From Anaeramoeba flamelloides (Eukaryota; Metamonada; Anaeramoebidae), in contig JANTQA010000015.1 in assembly GCA_027625915.1 (NCBI GenBank), positions 5,361,001-5,425,000 of the forward strand: DNA of 64,000 nt, given 5' to 3'. Within the stretch, counting starts at the first letter, position 1, and each line of letters starts with the position of its first letter. A program made the translations under genes and the position numbers. Shown here in pieces: positions 48,388 through 59,602 of this stretch. The notes below the pieces were generated by a model, which did not search any database, had not been told where the DNA came from, and saw only the letters and a program-made list of their open reading frames with translations.

Positions 48388-48732
48388 ATGTTACTCACAA
48401 ACGATCAATTCCTTTTGTATCTCAAAAAATTATTTGAAAACAACCAAAAAACAGGAAGTGTTTTTGTTACATTTAAAAGGACAAATGGACAACCACCCCA
48501 CAAAACAAATACAAATAATAAAAAAAAAACAAACACTAACTATCGTTGTCTTTGCCGTGCTACTGATGGAAAAAAGAAAATTTCAACATACATCGAACAC
48601 AGAAATATTGTTCGTTTTCAAATACAATATAACACACTTCTTCAGACGAATCTAAAACTGGAAAAAAAAGTAGTTAAAAAGAAAAAATCAAAAAAATCAA
48701 AATTCCCAAAAAAAAGTAACAAACAAAAATAA
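48388..48732 (+). CDS. SRP14: Signal recognition particle 14-kDa subunit (SRP14)
   Basis: A 114-residue protein that aligns by eye over its whole length with SRP14. The N-terminal helix LLTNDQFLLYLKKLFENN leads into TGSVFVTFKR, then a variable Asn/Lys loop. The signature CLCRATDGKKKISTYI follows, then the helix FQIQYNTLLQTNLK and a Lys-rich tail (KKVVKKKKSKKSK), as in other eukaryotic SRP14s. Together with SRP9 this protein binds the Alu domain of SRP RNA and slows translation elongation. The start at 48388 gives the normal MLL/MVLL beginning; upstream in-frame ATGs would add 30-39 hydrophobic residues not found in the family. No SRP9 or SRP RNA gene is visible in the window. Confidence 0.92.
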   Translation: MLLTNDQFLLYLKKLFENNQKTGSVFVTFKRTNGQPPHKTNTNNKKKTNTNYRCLCRATDGKKKISTYIEHRNIVRFQIQYNTLLQTNLKLEKKVVKKKKSKKSKFPKKSNKQK

Positions 48733-51039
48733 TCAACACAAAGCTTTTCTTTATTATTTTTTTTTTTTTGATGTTTCAAAAACTTTATCTGAAGAATAGA
48801 CTCACACCTTTTTCGCACAATAAATCAAAATTTTCGGGTTACCATTACATTTCAAAACCCTTCGAATTTATTTTGGCTTTTTCTTTTTTCGTTTTTCTTT
48901 TTTCTTTTTTATTTTTTCTTTTTTGTAAATTTAGACCAAACACAATTCTAAATTTGACTTAATTGAGTACACTCAATTTAAATTTAGGACTTTTGAATTA
49001 TTTAAATGATATTTATATTATTCTGGCCAACGTTTAGATACCCCGCGCCTTTATTGGATGAAAAAGAAATTGGTTTTTTCTTTTTTTTTCTTTTTATAAA
49101 GGTTTGAAAATTCCAACTTAATAACGATTGTTCGTGGGATAAAATTGAATCACAGATTTAACAACCGATCTAAAGAACAATTTTTCAAGTTTTAATGAAC
49201 ACACATTAAATGTTTTTTGAAATTTCCTCTAATTACTAACTAAATCTCTTTTTTAAAACGTAGATCGTTTTTGTTACATTTTCTTCAGTTAATTTCATTA
49301 CAATTTCATTACTATCTCTATTTTTTGTTTTTGTGTAACAAAAATACCGTCTATCTTAATTTTGGTTGTTTCGATACTATTGAAAAAAAAATCCTTACAT
49401 GAAAATAATCCCTGACTTGATTTTTGATAGATAATATTAGTAAAATCGTCTGGCATTATTATCAATGTTCAATCATTTAAATTGAAAACCTTTAGAAATA
49501 AGTGTCAGTACTCGAGCAATACTTTTTGATCTTGTATCAAAATTAATCATGATTCTAATCTTAAAAAAGGAATCTAACATTAAGAAAAAAATTAACAGTT
49601 GTCATTTTTTGTTTTTTTTTTTTTCTTTACATAATTTTTTTTGAATTAAAAAACCTTTTTCGTTAAATCAATTAATTATTGATTTGAATAATTGATATTA
49701 GGTCTCAGTTAAGTTCTTTTGAAACAAAAAAATAAAATAAAAAAAAGTTGTTGATGTTCAACCTTAATAGTGATCAATAATTATCATAAATTTCAACAAA
49801 TTTATCAATATAAGTTTTTTTTTGGGCGTACTCCAAAATAATTGAAAAAAACTTTTTTTATTTTGTCTTGGTAATTATTTATTTTTTATTTCTTCTTAAA
49901 TTATAATTTAATATTAATTGCTCGAATTTCAATAATTTATTATTTTCATGTATGTATTTTCAGTATAATTGATTAAAGAAGATTTTTTTTTTGTTTCAAA
50001 ACAGAAATATTTGTGTATCATAAAATTTGAATTGGGACTTATTCAGTAAGAAAAAACCTAAAAAAAATAGTATTACTGAATGATTTTCGTTGGTTTCAAC
50101 GTAAAAAATTGGGTGAGCTGTTTTGATGATTTTTATAATGATGGTAAGCTAATGTTTTTTATGTGATTTATTTCCAAGTTAGATGGATACGAAATAGTCC
50201 GGATGTTTTTTAATTATTACAAGTGAATTTTTTTTTTGTAGTCAATATATAATATTGAAGATAATTGTTTCTCTATACTTTTTTACAAAAAATAGGTTCG
50301 TTCCTTATAAGGGTATTTTTTTTTGTTTTTGGGTGAAAAAATATAAAACAATTTCAAAAATTTCCACATTTTACAGGAAAAAATATATATGTGGATGTAT
50401 AATTATTGTGAAATAGAGTTGGTTGATGATTCTACTTTAATTACAAAAAAAATACCATATTTTTATTTCATTTTTATAATTATTTTTTCTTTTGATTTTT
50501 TTTTTTCAACTTTTAAAAATTCAAATATTTTGATATCAACCAAATGAAAACAAATATTTTTTTTTTTTTTTATTAGGGTAAAATTACATATATTCAAATC
50601 AATATGTATGATTCAATTATTTTAAGGACTAATGAACTTTAATCTAACCCAAAATTATTTCAGTGTCATAGATATTTGTATGAATAACAAAGTAACAAAA
50701 TTTTTCAAAAAATAATACACCCCCTCCAAGAATAATTTATAAAAACAGAAGCGAACATTGACCAAGGCATAAAATTTCAATTTATAACAGAATATATAAA
50801 CTAGAAAATAAATTAAGAATTCTGGGTTTCATAACACATTTCAAAAGAAATAAAATTTCCAATAAAAAAAGATAATGAAAACTTTCATTGGGAAATTGAT
50901 AACTGAGAATTATTAAATGTAAATCTTAATCAATTTTGATAGAATATAATAGTAATAGTTATGAATGAAAAGTTCGAGAATATAAAAAAATTATAAAATA
51001 TAATAATTATATAAACCTAACGACAAGAAATATTTTAAA
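48733..51039. other. Spacer, no gene recognised
   Basis: Follows SRP14. Contains a short palindrome GAGTACACTC (48965) and a small G+C-rich patch, GATACCCCGCGCC (49037-49049). Otherwise A+T-rich with long T-runs. No exon could be supported on either strand. Confidence 0.45.
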
Positions 51040-51915
51040 ATGGGGGTTCTTCCATACTTAACTAAAAGTTTTCACAAATTATCTAAATAAATATTCTTAT
51101 GTTTATGATAAGAATAAAACAAAAAAAAATCTTGAAATTGATGTAAAAATCATTTTAATCTGAAAATGTTGTAAATATTGATCAATTTTTATGTGACTGT
51201 CCATTCTATGGAAAAAAAGAATATTTGGATTAAAGATTTAATTCAAATACACAATAATAATAATAATAATATCTTTGATATTATTCGGAATAAATCTCAT
51301 TATTGATCTTATCATTGGTTAATGATAAGGAAAATTATGATTCTTTAATGAAATTTAAAAACTAAATTTTAGAAATTAGGGAAGTTCTTTCAGATGATGT
51401 AGAGTGCCGTAAAGTGCCTAGATTTTTTTAATTTAAAAAATTAAAAAGATATTGTTTGAAATTTTCTATTTATTTCTTAAATTGACAAAAACCTAATTAC
51501 AGTTTTCCAGAATTCATAAGAATTGAGGAAAATCAATGATTTTACTCTATTCTTTTAAATTCTGGAAAATATAACGTTGGGTTCCCTTGAAGTTTTCTTT
51601 TTTATTTGTAAAATCTATTGATTTTCGTTAGGTTTTTTTTACCTTTTAAAATTTAAAAAAAAAACTAACCGCACTTTTCTTGAGGTTTTCTGTTTTATTA
51701 ATAAAATCTATCGATTTTCGTTAGGTTTTTTTGAGTTTTCTATTTATTTAGAAAATCAATATGATTTTCGTCCGATTTTTTTTTTAATTTAAAAAATAAA
51801 CCTAAAATTCAATAAAATTTTCTTTTTATTTTTTAAATTAAAAAAAATCCGAATGGCTGTAAGAGTTAAATAATTTCCTCGCTTTAAAAATAAAAGAAAA
51901 AAAAAATAAATGATT
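51040..51915 (+). mobile_element. LINE 3' end with hairpin-module tail
   Basis: The coding remnant (51040-51380) matches the LINE at 16.7-17.5 kb on the opposite strand: TATTCTTATGTTTATGA, the TGGATTAAAGATTTAATTCAA segment coding WIKDLIQ, the (AAT)n Asn run and AGAAATTAGGG at the end of the frame. Several frame changes and stops are present. From 51385 the tail contains repeated hairpins around GAATT...AATTC and GTTAGGTTTTTT units, and then rejoins the family end with GGCTGTAAGAGTTAAATAAT and TTTAAAAATAAAAG at about 51852-51896. Relative to the 16.7-kb copy, the tail is about 470 bp longer between the stop region and the final box. Confidence 0.7.
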
Positions 51916-53189
51916 TTATTATTTTATTGTTGGGTTTTTAATTTTTCAAAATATACTAAAGTATATGATGAAAAGGTTTCTTTAATTTAATCTACTTTAT
52001 TAATAATTTCAATTTTTTTTTTTTTGTCATTACTTCAAAAGATCTTTATTTCAAGTAATTCTTGTTGAACATGTAGAAAAAAAAGTTAAAAAAGAAAACC
52101 ATTGTTTCTAATATGTATTCTTATTTTTATAACATAACTAGATTGCAATAATTCTTAAAGCATAATAATTTGGTATACTAAGGGATCTTGTTTTTCAAAA
52201 ACTAAAAATTTATATAATTTTTTTTTTTTAAGTTATATTTCCAACCCAAAACAAATATTATTCATAAATTGGTAATTGGTAACTCATTAGGCAAATTTTG
52301 ATGAGGTTTATTTTAAAAATTTGAAAAAAAAATAAAAAAATCAACAAAAAAGTAAACAAAAATATTGGTTCTTATACCAATTATTGTTTAAAAACTCAAT
52401 TCATAAAAATAAAAATCCTCGAAACTAATCCAAGAAAAATGAAAAAAGAGAATTAGGAAGAAATCAAATTAATTTAATCAAAGAATATACGAATATTTTC
52501 TAATTAAATATTAAAGTAAGGATTATTTCAAATACAGAAACTATTTTAATTGTGGATGTATTGGAAATATTTTCATTTTTGAAATTAATGATCAATATAT
52601 CTAAAAAAAAAAAAAAAAAACAAAAAAAGTGAGAATCTCCCCAAACTTAATTCTAAGAAAAAGTTCTAATGTTCAGAATTTTCAAAAAAAAAAGTCATAG
52701 TTTAATTTGGAATTATTGTTTTAAAATTTTTTAACATATTTTGTCTTAATTTTTTTTCTTTTTCAAATCTAACATCCACCCAAGAAAAAAATACTATTTT
52801 GACTGAAAATTTCCTTATCCTAATGAGATTATCTGATTAATACTAGTTAATTATCAACGAGATTTTGGATGTATAATATTATGTATTGGGTTTGGTGTTC
52901 TTTCATATTCGGTTTGTAAATCATTCAGGGTCATTTATAACATGATCATAAAAACTTTACAAAATTTCAAAAATAAAAACTCAAATAAACTTTTTACAAA
53001 AAACAATTTGAAGGTAATGTTTCAAAATTTCTCAACAGCTTTTTGTGGGTTATAGTTCACCCGAAATTTCAGATTTTTTACAAAAATTCAAAATACAAAA
53101 ATTTATTTTTTGCAATTTTGTATACTTTATTTAATTTTTTTTCCCAATCCGCCCAACAAAAAAACGAAAAACACAAAAAAACAAAGTAA
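51916..53189. other. Spacer upstream of the BTB gene
   Basis: A+T-rich; the last 150 bp lead into the BTB gene with an A-rich leader (CACAAAAAAACAAAGTAA-ATGG). No other gene, repeat end or RNA could be supported. Confidence 0.5.
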
Positions 53190-54710
53190 ATGGAAATAAC
53201 ACCTATCAATGACAAATTAAAATTATTAGTCAATAACCCCGAGATTGCAGATGTCAAGTTTATAGTCGGCAAGAACAAAATCGAAATGTATGGGCATAAG
53301 ACCATCTTGGCGATCAGTTCGATCATGTGGAAAAACATGTTTTTTACTGGCAATTGGTACGAGGTCTCACAAAAGCACCAAGACATTTCACAAGTGGTCA
53401 TCTCCGATTTGGAGCCGAAGGCCTTTTTAGCGATCTTGCGCTTTAGCTACTTGCGTGACATTGAATTGGATCCTGAAATTACACCAGAGATCCTGTATGC
53501 AGCCGACAAATTTGACATGCAGGAGCTGAAGCAAATCTGTTTGAAAACGATTGTCAAGACGTTTACCACGCGAACGGCTTTGAGGCTGCTTGAAAAGGCA
53601 CTTAAGTTCAAGCAGCAGGAACTGATTGGCACTGCGATCCATTATATTGAGCGCAAATCGAAGACCATCTTCTCACGAGACAAACTGTTTGACAAGATCA
53701 GCGAGCAAACAATTAAATTCATTTTGCAGTCCGACAATTTGTTTATCTCTGAGCAGAGGCTTTTCCAATTATTAGTTTCGAGGGGCAAGTATTTGTGTTT
53801 GAAAAGAAAGATAAAGCCAACACCGAAAAACATTAAAAAGGCACTGGACAATTTACCAAAGCTAATTCGGCTGGACTTGCTTGGGCTGTCTGGGCTCAAA
53901 GAAATTTACAACTCGCAAATGTATGATTTAGAAATGATCTTCAAGCGGTGCTTAGAGATTGCAGACAAATATGAAAACCAAATCGGCTCAAACAGCGAGA
54001 AGTCGAGGAAGGTGCTTGTCACGCGCGAGAAATTAAGAGTCGACGAAATCAATGTCCTAGTGCTGGTCTCAGAAACAAGAGAGCAATATAAGCGGGATGT
54101 CATTAATTCAATTAAGCATCAGGGTATCTCACAGGTCACGTCAATGAACGTCTCGAGAAGGATCCCGACCCTTGAGGAAATTAAAGACTATGACTCCATT
54201 TTTGTTTTCAGCTGCGACCCCTTTAAGGACCCCGTGGAAATGGGGAACGTATTGGCCGATTATGTCGAGATGAACCGGGGGCTGGTCATTTGCTCCATAT
54301 TTGCCTTAGAAAACGGAGAATATGGCAGGAACTTGAAGGGCAGGATCGTGAATGAAGGCTTTTTGCCAATAATGAAGGGCAGAGTCATTTCCCATCAGGA
54401 GTCACAAATCGGGAAAGTGGAAGTCTCCGAACATCCAATCATGAAGGAAGTAACCAGCTTTAATGGCGGCAAATTTAGCTATCGGATAGACGCAAAAAAT
54501 ATACAAACAGGATCAACAGTAATCGCAAGATATGAAGACGGCAACGTTCTGATCGCTGAAAACAGAAAGGAAGACGATTTTGGTGCAGTCATTGTCTTAA
54601 ATATTTGGCCAATCTCAGACGAAATCTCCACAAATGGTAACTATTGGTTAACTTCGACCGACGGGGCCATGATAATAGCCAATACTGTACAATATGCTTC
54701 AACCATTTAG
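53190..54710 (+). CDS. BTB-BACK protein fused to a bacterial-type amidotransferase-like domain
   Basis: A 506-residue intronless protein. Residues ~15-115 are a BTB/POZ domain (ADVKFIVGKNKIEMYGHKTIL, then SSIMWKNMF and FLAILRFSYLRDIEL). A BACK-like helical region runs to ~270 (YAADKFDMQELKQICL). After a hinge, residues ~288-505 form a second domain: NVLVLVSE, YDSIFVFSCDPF, MGNVLADYVEMNRGLVI, EHPIMKEVTSFNGGKFSYR, VIARYEDGNVLIAE and WLTSTDGAMIIANTVQYA. From memory, this motif series occurs in secreted bacterial proteins with a class I glutamine-amidotransferase/ThuA-like fold. A BTB-BACK unit usually serves as a Cullin-3 substrate adaptor, so the C-terminal domain would be the recognition part; this is inference. 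The gene is visibly richer in G+C than every neighbour. Cys342 in FSCDPF is not at a clear nucleophile elbow, so catalysis is not claimed. Confidence 0.85.
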   Translation: MEITPINDKLKLLVNNPEIADVKFIVGKNKIEMYGHKTILAISSIMWKNMFFTGNWYEVSQKHQDISQVVISDLEPKAFLAILRFSYLRDIELDPEITPEILYAADKFDMQELKQICLKTIVKTFTTRTALRLLEKALKFKQQELIGTAIHYIERKSKTIFSRDKLFDKISEQTIKFILQSDNLFISEQRLFQLLVSRGKYLCLKRKIKPTPKNIKKALDNLPKLIRLDLLGLSGLKEIYNSQMYDLEMIFKRCLEIADKYENQIGSNSEKSRKVLVTREKLRVDEINVLVLVSETREQYKRDVINSIKHQGISQVTSMNVSRRIPTLEEIKDYDSIFVFSCDPFKDPVEMGNVLADYVEMNRGLVICSIFALENGEYGRNLKGRIVNEGFLPIMKGRVISHQESQIGKVEVSEHPIMKEVTSFNGGKFSYRIDAKNIQTGSTVIARYEDGNVLIAENRKEDDFGAVIVLNIWPISDEISTNGNYWLTSTDGAMIIANTVQYASTI

Positions 54711-55288
54711 AATCTAATTTTTTCAACTTTTGGAGTTATGTATTTTTTATTCTTTACATCAACATTGCCAGAGCGGTATTTTTAATAAAGCGTGTTATAA
54801 AAAAAAGTTTTCAAAAGTAGCGATAAAACAGTTGAAAATTTTCAATAGATCCTTTTTCGGGGCTTTTGTTAGGATTTTTGTTGGCCACAGTTTATTCAAA
54901 AACAGCTTTTACTTAACAATGATTTTTTTAAAAATTCATTGAATGAAGATTTTATTTTTTTAAAAAAAAAGATATCAAGCCTTTTTTTTTTTAACTTGAA
55001 CTTGTAACATTATAAATAATATTTTTTTTCTAAATTATACAAATATCAATCAAAATTATCAATGTACAAAAAAACACAAGCATATATGCAAATATAAGCA
55101 TAATTGATTAACAATACATGCATATGTATGTGCACGTACATGTATATTATATTAACTATTTACTCTAATCTTTCTAATTAATTAATATCATATTATATTA
55201 TTTTAATCAGAAGATTTTTATTATTTTCTTTGATAATCTCTATTCATCCTATCAACTCCGGTCGTAGGTACAAATATAAATAAATATA
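54711..55288. other. Spacer with alternating purine-pyrimidine palindrome
   Basis: Downstream of the BTB gene. Around 55117-55147 lies an alternating purine-pyrimidine stretch with a near-palindrome (ATGTATGTGCACGTACAT), of a sequence type able to adopt Z-DNA or a cruciform. No gene seen. Confidence 0.45.
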
Positions 55289-55991
55289 TAAACTATTTTT
55301 CAAATAAAAGGGAACACCTCTCAAATCGTCAATGCCATCGAATTTGATTGTTTATAAGATAATTACTTATTACTGATTTTCATTTTAATTATTCATTTTT
55401 TCATTTTTTGTTTATTTTTGGATATTGAACAGTTGGAAAATGAAAAAAGCAAGATAAGAAGAAACCAATTTGGAAATAATCTACCAGTGTATAAGTGGAA
55501 ACAGTTTAAGTTTGATTTCGAATGTTCTAGAAATAGGAATTAAGAAAGACCATTATTGGGTTGATGCATGGAACAAAGAAAAGAGAAATAAAGAAAAAAC
55601 ATTCCAACAAAATATCAGATGAATTGCGGCTTTATCTTGAGAATGAGACTTTAAAGAACAAAAGTTTGACGTGTAAAGAATTATCAATAAAATGTAGAGA
55701 ACTTTTTTCCCAATTCACCTTGTTCAAAGGTTTTTATGGGTTTTATAATTTTTTTCATTGCAATTTACAAAACGAGATTTCTCATTTCAAATAAAAGGGC
55801 ACACCAATTTTTAAAATATTGAATTTTTAATTTTTATTGTTTTGTTTTAATGACTTTTAAAGATTCAGTTGAGTGTTTTTTTTTTATGTTTTATGGTGTT
55901 TCTATGATTATAGAATGATACTACAATTAATTTGATTCACTTATGAATAATTCTTGAAATTTTTATGACCTTTTATTTGAAAAAGAGTTTA
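55289..55991 (+). mobile_element. Decayed Tc1-like transposon with transposase HTH fragment
   Basis: Ends: TAAACTATTTTTCAAATAAA and AGGGAACACC at the left; the inverse, CCTTTTATTTGAAAAAGAGTTTA, at the right. The first 14 bases match the element at 23601. Within lies the N-terminal DNA-binding part of a transposase in two frames. LEIIYQCISGNSLSLISNVL (about 55478-55537) is a helix-turn-helix. After a frame change, NKISDELRLYLENETLKNKS then LTCKELSIKCRELF (about 55609-55710) looks like the second. No DDE/DDD catalytic core is present, so the copy is internally deleted and inactive. A copy of the end motif (CAAATAAAAGGGCACACC, 55788) lies inside, pointing to rearrangement. The family is inferred from the HTH pattern and a possible TA target. 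Confidence 0.6.
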
Positions 55992-56515
55992 CATGAATTT
56001 CCCTTCTGTAATTGGGATTAACAAAAAAAATTCTTTTCCGTTATTCTAAGATAGATTATCTTTTTTGGATTTCAGACAATAATAACCAAAAATACTTTAG
56101 TTTTCAAAATGAATGAGAATTCAATGGTGATTTTTTTTAAAATGGATTTTCACTTTTGTGACAACTTACATGAAAAAAGAAAATTGAAAATTTCAAGATA
56201 GACAAATCTATTACTTCAATTACCATTTCATCCTTGTTAATAAAGTTTATTCAGAATATGTCCAACCATTACAGTTCGTAAAAATCTTGAGGCTGTTGTA
56301 TTTATTGTTGTTGTAGTATTATGATTTTTAAAACTCTCTCCAGTCAAAAAAAAAGATGTTTTTTGAGTATAAAAAGTTTTTAAATAGATGTGACAAAAGA
56401 AATTTTAATTAAATTCAACTTTAGGATATTTACTTGAATAAAGTATTAAAGAATAGTTTAGAAAATATTCTTATCCCGAAAAAAAACTCAAATACTGTAA
56501 AAAAAAATAACTGGT
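55992..56515. other. Spacer, no gene recognised
   Basis: A+T-rich sequence between the Tc1-like remnant and the LINE tails. Nothing supportable. Confidence 0.5.
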
Positions 56516-57310
56516 GATAAATATTGAGTGCCGTAAAGTGCCTAGATACTCCAGAATTCAAAAGAATATAAGAAAATATTTGTTTTTACTTTATTCTTTT
56601 AAAATTTAAAAATCTAACTGAGTGTCCTAAGTTTTCTAGAATTCATAAGAATCAAGTAAAATCCTTGTTTTTACTCGATTCTTTTGAACCCTGTAAAACC
56701 TAACGTTAGTACTATCAAGTGCCTTCAAGTGTCATAGAGTACCTAGGTTTTTTTTTTGATTTCAGAAATTATAAGAAAATTTTTGTAATTTTTTTTCATT
56801 TCTTAAATTAATAAAAAAACCTCAGGGTACTTTTCTATGATTCAAAAGAATCAAGTAAAAACTAAGATATTTAACTCTATTCTTTTAAATTCTACAAAAC
56901 CCAACAAAAGTCTTTATCAAGTGCCACAGAGTACCTAGCTTTTTTTGAGGACTTCTATTTTATTTGAGAAGTGTTCTGGGTTTTTTTGAGCTTTTCCATA
57001 AAAATTGAAAACAAAAAAAAACTAAAAGACGACTTTTCAGAATTTAAAAGGATGGATAAAAATCAAAAGTTTAACTCAATTCCTTTAAATTCTGGAAAAC
57101 CTAACGAAAATTGCTTCAAGTGCTACCGAGTACCTAGCTTTTTTTGAGGTTTTTTATTTATTTGGGAAATTTTTTGATTTCCTTGGGGGTTTTTTTACTT
57201 TTTGAAATAAACCAAAATTTTTAAATTTTCTTTTTCTTTCAAAAATTAAAAAAACCTAACCAAAAATCAAAAAAAAAAAAAATTTTTTCCGATCAAAAAC
57301 AAAAAATAAT
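56516..57310 (+). mobile_element. LINE 3' tail made of serial hairpin modules
   Basis: Contains at least four rounds of the same modules: GAGTGCCGTAAAGTGCC or close variants at 56525, 56718, 56918 and 57116, each followed by CTAG(A/G/C) and a T-run. Each is then followed by a palindrome with CCAGAATTCAAAAGAAT in one arm and ATTCTTTTAAATTCTGG in the other, and a CCTAACG junction. No coding part is seen. It is the longest module array in the window. Confidence 0.6.
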
Positions 57311-57829
57311 TGTAGTATAATCCAAATAATTAATTTCTTTTTTACAAGATATTTATTAGATTTGAAATAATTTGAAAATATGATAAAAATTAACTAATAA
57401 CCGTTAAGAAAAAAATTTTCCAATTTTTACTATTAAATTTAAAAATTAAAAATAATAGAACCTGAAAATTGGATTTTTGAAATTTAATTCTTAATATCTT
57501 TTAAAAATATTTTCTAATCAAGATATTTCTTATTAACTATTAGTGTTTATTATAAGTGAAGTTAATAAAAAGTGAAAAATTATCAAATGTTAATTATTTG
57601 TAAGAAAAATTTTTTACTTATCTTGAATTAAGAATTTTTTTGTTTAATTATATTTTGAAATTCAATTCATTAAATATTTTTTTTGATTTTGAGTGGTTTA
57701 ATTTGCTAAATTTTTGGATTTTTTTGATCTTTATTAAGATATTTCTCAATCAAGACAAATTTTAGGTAAAATTCTTGTATTCCTAAAGAATTGAATAAAA
57801 TCAATAAACTAATAAAAATGTCTATAGAG
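57311..57829. other. Spacer between LINE tails
   Basis: A+T-rich, with a few short imperfect repeats of TTAAGATATTTCT-like words. No gene seen. Confidence 0.4.
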
Positions 57830-58080
57830 AGCCTTAAGGTGCCTAGTTTTTTTTTTTTAGTTTGAAAAATATTTTGAAACATTCAGTAAATTTTGTTTCT
57901 ATTTTATAAATTAAAAAAAAAAAAAACAGTCATTTTCGAGAATTCATAAGAATAGACAAAAATCATAGATTTGACTCTCATTTTTTATATTCTAAAAAAC
58001 CTAAGGAAAGTTTTTTTACTTTTTGAATTTGTTTCAAAAAACCTTTGATATTCTTATCAAAACAAAAATTAAAAAAAAAC
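57830..58080 (+). mobile_element. LINE 3' tail, single module, second tail type
   Basis: One module (AGCCTTAAGGTGCCTAG, a T-run, then GAATTCATAAGAATAGAC and ATTCTAAAAAACCTAAGG) ending ATCAAAACAAAAATTAAAA, the same end as near 44.05 and 63.28 kb. It ends about 460 bp from the stop of the convergent SPRY gene. Confidence 0.5.
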
Positions 58081-58454
58081 AAATGGAAAAAAAAAGGAAT
58101 AAAAAACTCTTCTCTTCGACAATAAGAAAAAAAAAAAAATTTATTTATTTGAGCCAAAAGATTATTTTTAATTGTTGAGATTAACATATTGAACGATTAT
58201 ACAAATCTTTTTTATTAATAGAATTTTGAGAGTCCCTATAACATATGGGGACTTTAATTTTTAACCTTCAGTATCAGCATATTCTAATATTAGACTTTGT
58301 TATGTTTGAAACTAATCCCTTAAATGTAATTTAGATTAAAAAAAACCAAAAGGATCTCTAGATTTTTAGGAGACAATTATTTCCAAAGATAAAATTTTCT
58401 GAATTAAGTTAACAAAAAGTACTAATTTATTATTTTATAATTAAGATTAATTAA

Positions 58455-58500
58455 AGTTAAAAATAAAAAGAAAAAGAAAAGGAAAAGGAAAAGGAAAAAG
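58455..58500 (+). repeat. Polypurine (GAAAAG)n tract
   Basis: A run of GAAAAA/GGAAAA units on the plus strand, just beyond the 3' end of the minus-strand SPRY gene, so the transcript would read it as polypyrimidine. A similar AAAAGGAAAAGG composition occurs as coding Lys/Glu repeats in other genes here. Confidence 0.7.
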
Positions 58501-58543
58501 AAAAATAATATGAAATAGAAATAGAAATAGGGGTGCGAATATA

Positions 58544-59602
58544 TTAAAGTATTGTGAAACTTTCTGAGGAATTCCAAAGATCGGCGGCAAGTACATAGCT
58601 ATCGTTAACATTTAAATTGTTAAATTTCCAACCTAAGAATTCATGATTCCATTTGAACCCCAATTTACCATTCAATAAATCAAGAATGATTCCAATTACA
58701 TCTCCGTTTTTCGCTCCCTTTGTGTAAACCTTTGTCCAATTACCTTTTTTACAACAAATGCTGCCACCAAGATCGATAACCCAGCCGTCTACATAGGCAT
58801 TCTCTTCGGAATCGGGGATGGTGATTCCAATATTTGAAGATCCATTCATCGTCGAGAGAGTGACGCGAATCTTGATATGGAAAATATGGGGCCCACTCAT
58901 TGTTGCAGATCCATACGCGACAGCAGCCTTTGGAATTCGGGTGGTATACTGGTTGTTTGATATTGTTCTCTGTGATTCAGAAACGATGATATGGCTTTGA
59001 GGGAATTTTGTAAACCATCCCGTTTGCACTCGAGTGTGTGGAACGTTCTCCGTTGGCACCTGCTTTTTAAGTACCGTGTTCATTAAGTTGTCCAACTCGT
59101 TTTCTTGTTGCTGGGATTGGATCTCTTTTAATTGCAACGCAGCAAATTTCAATTTTGTTTGAAGCTGGGTTTGTTCAATTGCCAATTTTTGATACTTCTT
59201 GAGCAGCCTTTCTTTTTTTTTTAAAAGCTTTTTTGGTTTTAAATTTATTTTTGTTGAAGACTTGTCCTGGTTTCTTGAGAACATACGAAGAACCACATCT
59301 AGCTTTGTTAAGATCGCTTCCTTTGTCATTTCAGAAGCAACCAAGCTTTCTTTGTTATTCTCGATAATGGAATGAATTTGGTAAGGAGAATTCTGAACGT
59401 TGATTTGGAAAAACTGTTGTGGGTTTGTGGAGATCGTTTTCATCTGGAATGGTGTGATTTTCCCCCTGTGGACACCTGTATAAGAGAAACCTTTGGTTAA
59501 ATCAAACAATTGCAAACGAGTGAAGTATGTTCGTAGTGATGAAAAATCTAAAAGAAATTGAATATTGTTCAGTTCAATAAGATAATTAATTGGTTTGGAC
59601 AT
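58544..59602 (-). CDS. SPRY (B30.2-like) domain protein
   Basis: A 352-residue protein starting at ATG 59602 (MSKPINYLIELNN). An upstream in-frame extension has only a TTG start and a Phe/Ser-rich translation and is rejected. Residues 1-95 form an unrecognised globular region. Residues ~110-185 are basic then coiled-coil (KKLLKKKERLLKKYQKL, then QTQLQTKLKFAALQLKEIQ). A SPRY fold covers ~195-350: FHIKIRVTLS, NIGIT, AYVDGWVIDLGG, GDVIGIILDLLNGKLGF and YVLAADLWNSSESFTIL. The domain usually binds short peptide motifs, often as the targeting part of E3 ligases or receptors; no RING or B-box is present here. Intronless as far as can be seen. Its 3' end faces LINE tails and a polypurine tract. Confidence 0.85.
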   Translation of the reverse strand: MSKPINYLIELNNIQFLLDFSSLRTYFTRLQLFDLTKGFSYTGVHRGKITPFQMKTISTNPQQFFQINVQNSPYQIHSIIENNKESLVASEMTKEAILTKLDVVLRMFSRNQDKSSTKINLKPKKLLKKKERLLKKYQKLAIEQTQLQTKLKFAALQLKEIQSQQQENELDNLMNTVLKKQVPTENVPHTRVQTGWFTKFPQSHIIVSESQRTISNNQYTTRIPKAAVAYGSATMSGPHIFHIKIRVTLSTMNGSSNIGITIPDSEENAYVDGWVIDLGGSICCKKGNWTKVYTKGAKNGDVIGIILDLLNGKLGFKWNHEFLGWKFNNLNVNDSYVLAADLWNSSESFTIL

